Positions 6,080-6,643 of a DNA stretch of 6,643 nucleotides are shown here, in pieces (within the stretch, counting starts at the first letter, position 1; the number at the start of each line of letters is the position of its first letter). The DNA is from Acidobacteriota bacterium (GTDB lineage: Bacteria > Acidobacteriota > Vicinamibacteria > Vicinamibacterales > CAVVIG01). The translations under genes were made by a program, and so were the position numbers. The stretch lies in NCBI GenBank assembly GCA_016195295.1, contig JACPZV010000213.1, forward strand, positions 1 to 6,643. The letters run 5' to 3'. The notes below the pieces were generated by a model. That model searched no databases, had not been told where the DNA came from, and saw nothing but the letters and a program-made list of their open reading frames with translations.

Positions 6080-6643
6080 GTGACGCTACGCCTGGTGCCC
6101 AGCTCCGCCTGACTGGCGAGCTGCTGCACGCTGCCAAGATTCAACCCTTCCTGGGCCGCGAACAAGACGCCCAGCAGCAGGGCCGGACCGATGGAGAACG
6201 CGTGCAAGACGATGGCGGCGCCCACCGCGGCCGCGTCTGGCGCTCCGAAGAACGTGGTGGCGCCAATCCGAAACGCCTCATGAAATCCCCCGATGGCGCC
6301 CGGGGTCGGCACCGCAACGCCCAAAGAGAGCAACGCGATCAGCAGAAACGACCCGGTGAAGGGGACCGCCAATCGAAACGCCATCGCGACCGCCCAGATG
6401 CCGGCCGCAATCGAGAGCCAGAGTGGAAAGGACCAGGCGAGGGCCACACACAGCGGACCGGGCCGGCGCATGGCTCCGAGACCGCGCGCGAATTTCTCGG
6501 CGATCCGCGCGATCAGCCCGGCGAGCGCGGACGGCACGACTTGCCCGAGACGGGCCATCGTCCGGCCCAGGCGTTCGGGATCGCCGGCGAGCACGAACAA
6601 GACAACGAGCGCCGCCAGCGCGCCGCCGCCCGCGCTCGCGCCC
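6076..6643 (-). CDS. Flippase-like membrane protein (LPG synthase TM / UPF0104 type), C-terminal part
   Basis: The frame is open from the right edge to the TGA at 6078-6076, giving about 189 visible residues; the N-terminal part lies outside the window. The TTG at 6600 is not taken as the start, because the residues before it (ALAALVV) continue a membrane helix. Visible hydrophobic stretches are a first helix at the edge, CVALAWSFPLWLSIAAGIWA, FLLIALLSLGVAVPTPGAIGG and AIVLHAFSIGPALLLGVLFA. The PTPGAIGGFHEAF motif is typical of the last third of the MprF-like lysylphosphatidylglycerol synthase TM family (also annotated UPF0104, YbhN, AglD), usually 300-350 residues, whose members are thought to move lipids across the membrane. 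The Lys-tRNA-using synthase domain of full MprF is not present after the membrane part. The substrate is unknown. It overlaps nrdR by 4 nt and probably opens, or lies within, the same operon. Confidence 0.75.
   Translation of the reverse strand, partial: GASAGGGALAALVVLFVLAGDPERLGRTMARLGQVVPSALAGLIARIAEKFARGLGAMRRPGPLCVALAWSFPLWLSIAAGIWAVAMAFRLAVPFTGSFLLIALLSLGVAVPTPGAIGGFHEAFRIGATTFFGAPDAAAVGAAIVLHAFSIGPALLLGVLFAAQEGLNLGSVQQLASQAELGTRRSVT

Overview
The window is GC-rich, tightly packed bacterial chromosome with no mobile element, CRISPR array, RNA gene or stretch over 300 bases without a gene. The gene set and the style of the proteins (a small TPR-TM-TPR protein next to a CxxC zinc-ribbon gene, a stand-alone formimidoyltransferase, an NtrY/NtrX pair) suggest an Acidobacteriota genome, perhaps Vicinamibacteria. 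That assignment rests on recollection of similar proteins and is only an inference.

Right part (1922-6643), all on the minus strand and read from right to left: the C-terminal part of a polytopic flippase-like membrane protein (LPG synthase TM / UPF0104 type, cut by the window edge), nrdR (repressor of ribonucleotide reductase genes), an NtrY-type membrane histidine kinase and an NtrX-type sigma-54-dependent response regulator. The flippase-like gene and nrdR overlap by 4 nt (ATGA), a 34-nt gap separates nrdR from ntrY, and ntrY and ntrX overlap by 4 nt (TTGA). This looks like one operon whose promoter lies beyond the right edge.

Middle (967-1863, plus strand): a monofunctional glutamate formimidoyltransferase (ftcD), which passes the formimino group of the histidine breakdown product N-formimino-glutamate to tetrahydrofolate. 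It converges on ntrX. The 58-nt gap between them (1864-1921) holds no convincing terminator.

Left part (1-886, minus strand): an uncharacterised protein with TPR-like helices on both sides of one membrane segment. It is followed, with an ATGA overlap, by the first ten codons of a CxxC zinc-ribbon protein that runs off the left edge. This gene pair and ftcD diverge from an 80-nt intergenic region (887-966) that carries candidate promoters in both directions. The ftcD promoter lies so close to its ATG that the mRNA may be leaderless.

The region is mostly conserved housekeeping and regulatory content. The points most worth a second look are the physical coupling of nrdR to an NtrYX system, the compact divergent promoter region with a possible sigma-54-like element upstream of ftcD, and the uncharacterised TPR/zinc-ribbon pair. 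I see no clear sign of a wholly new system.
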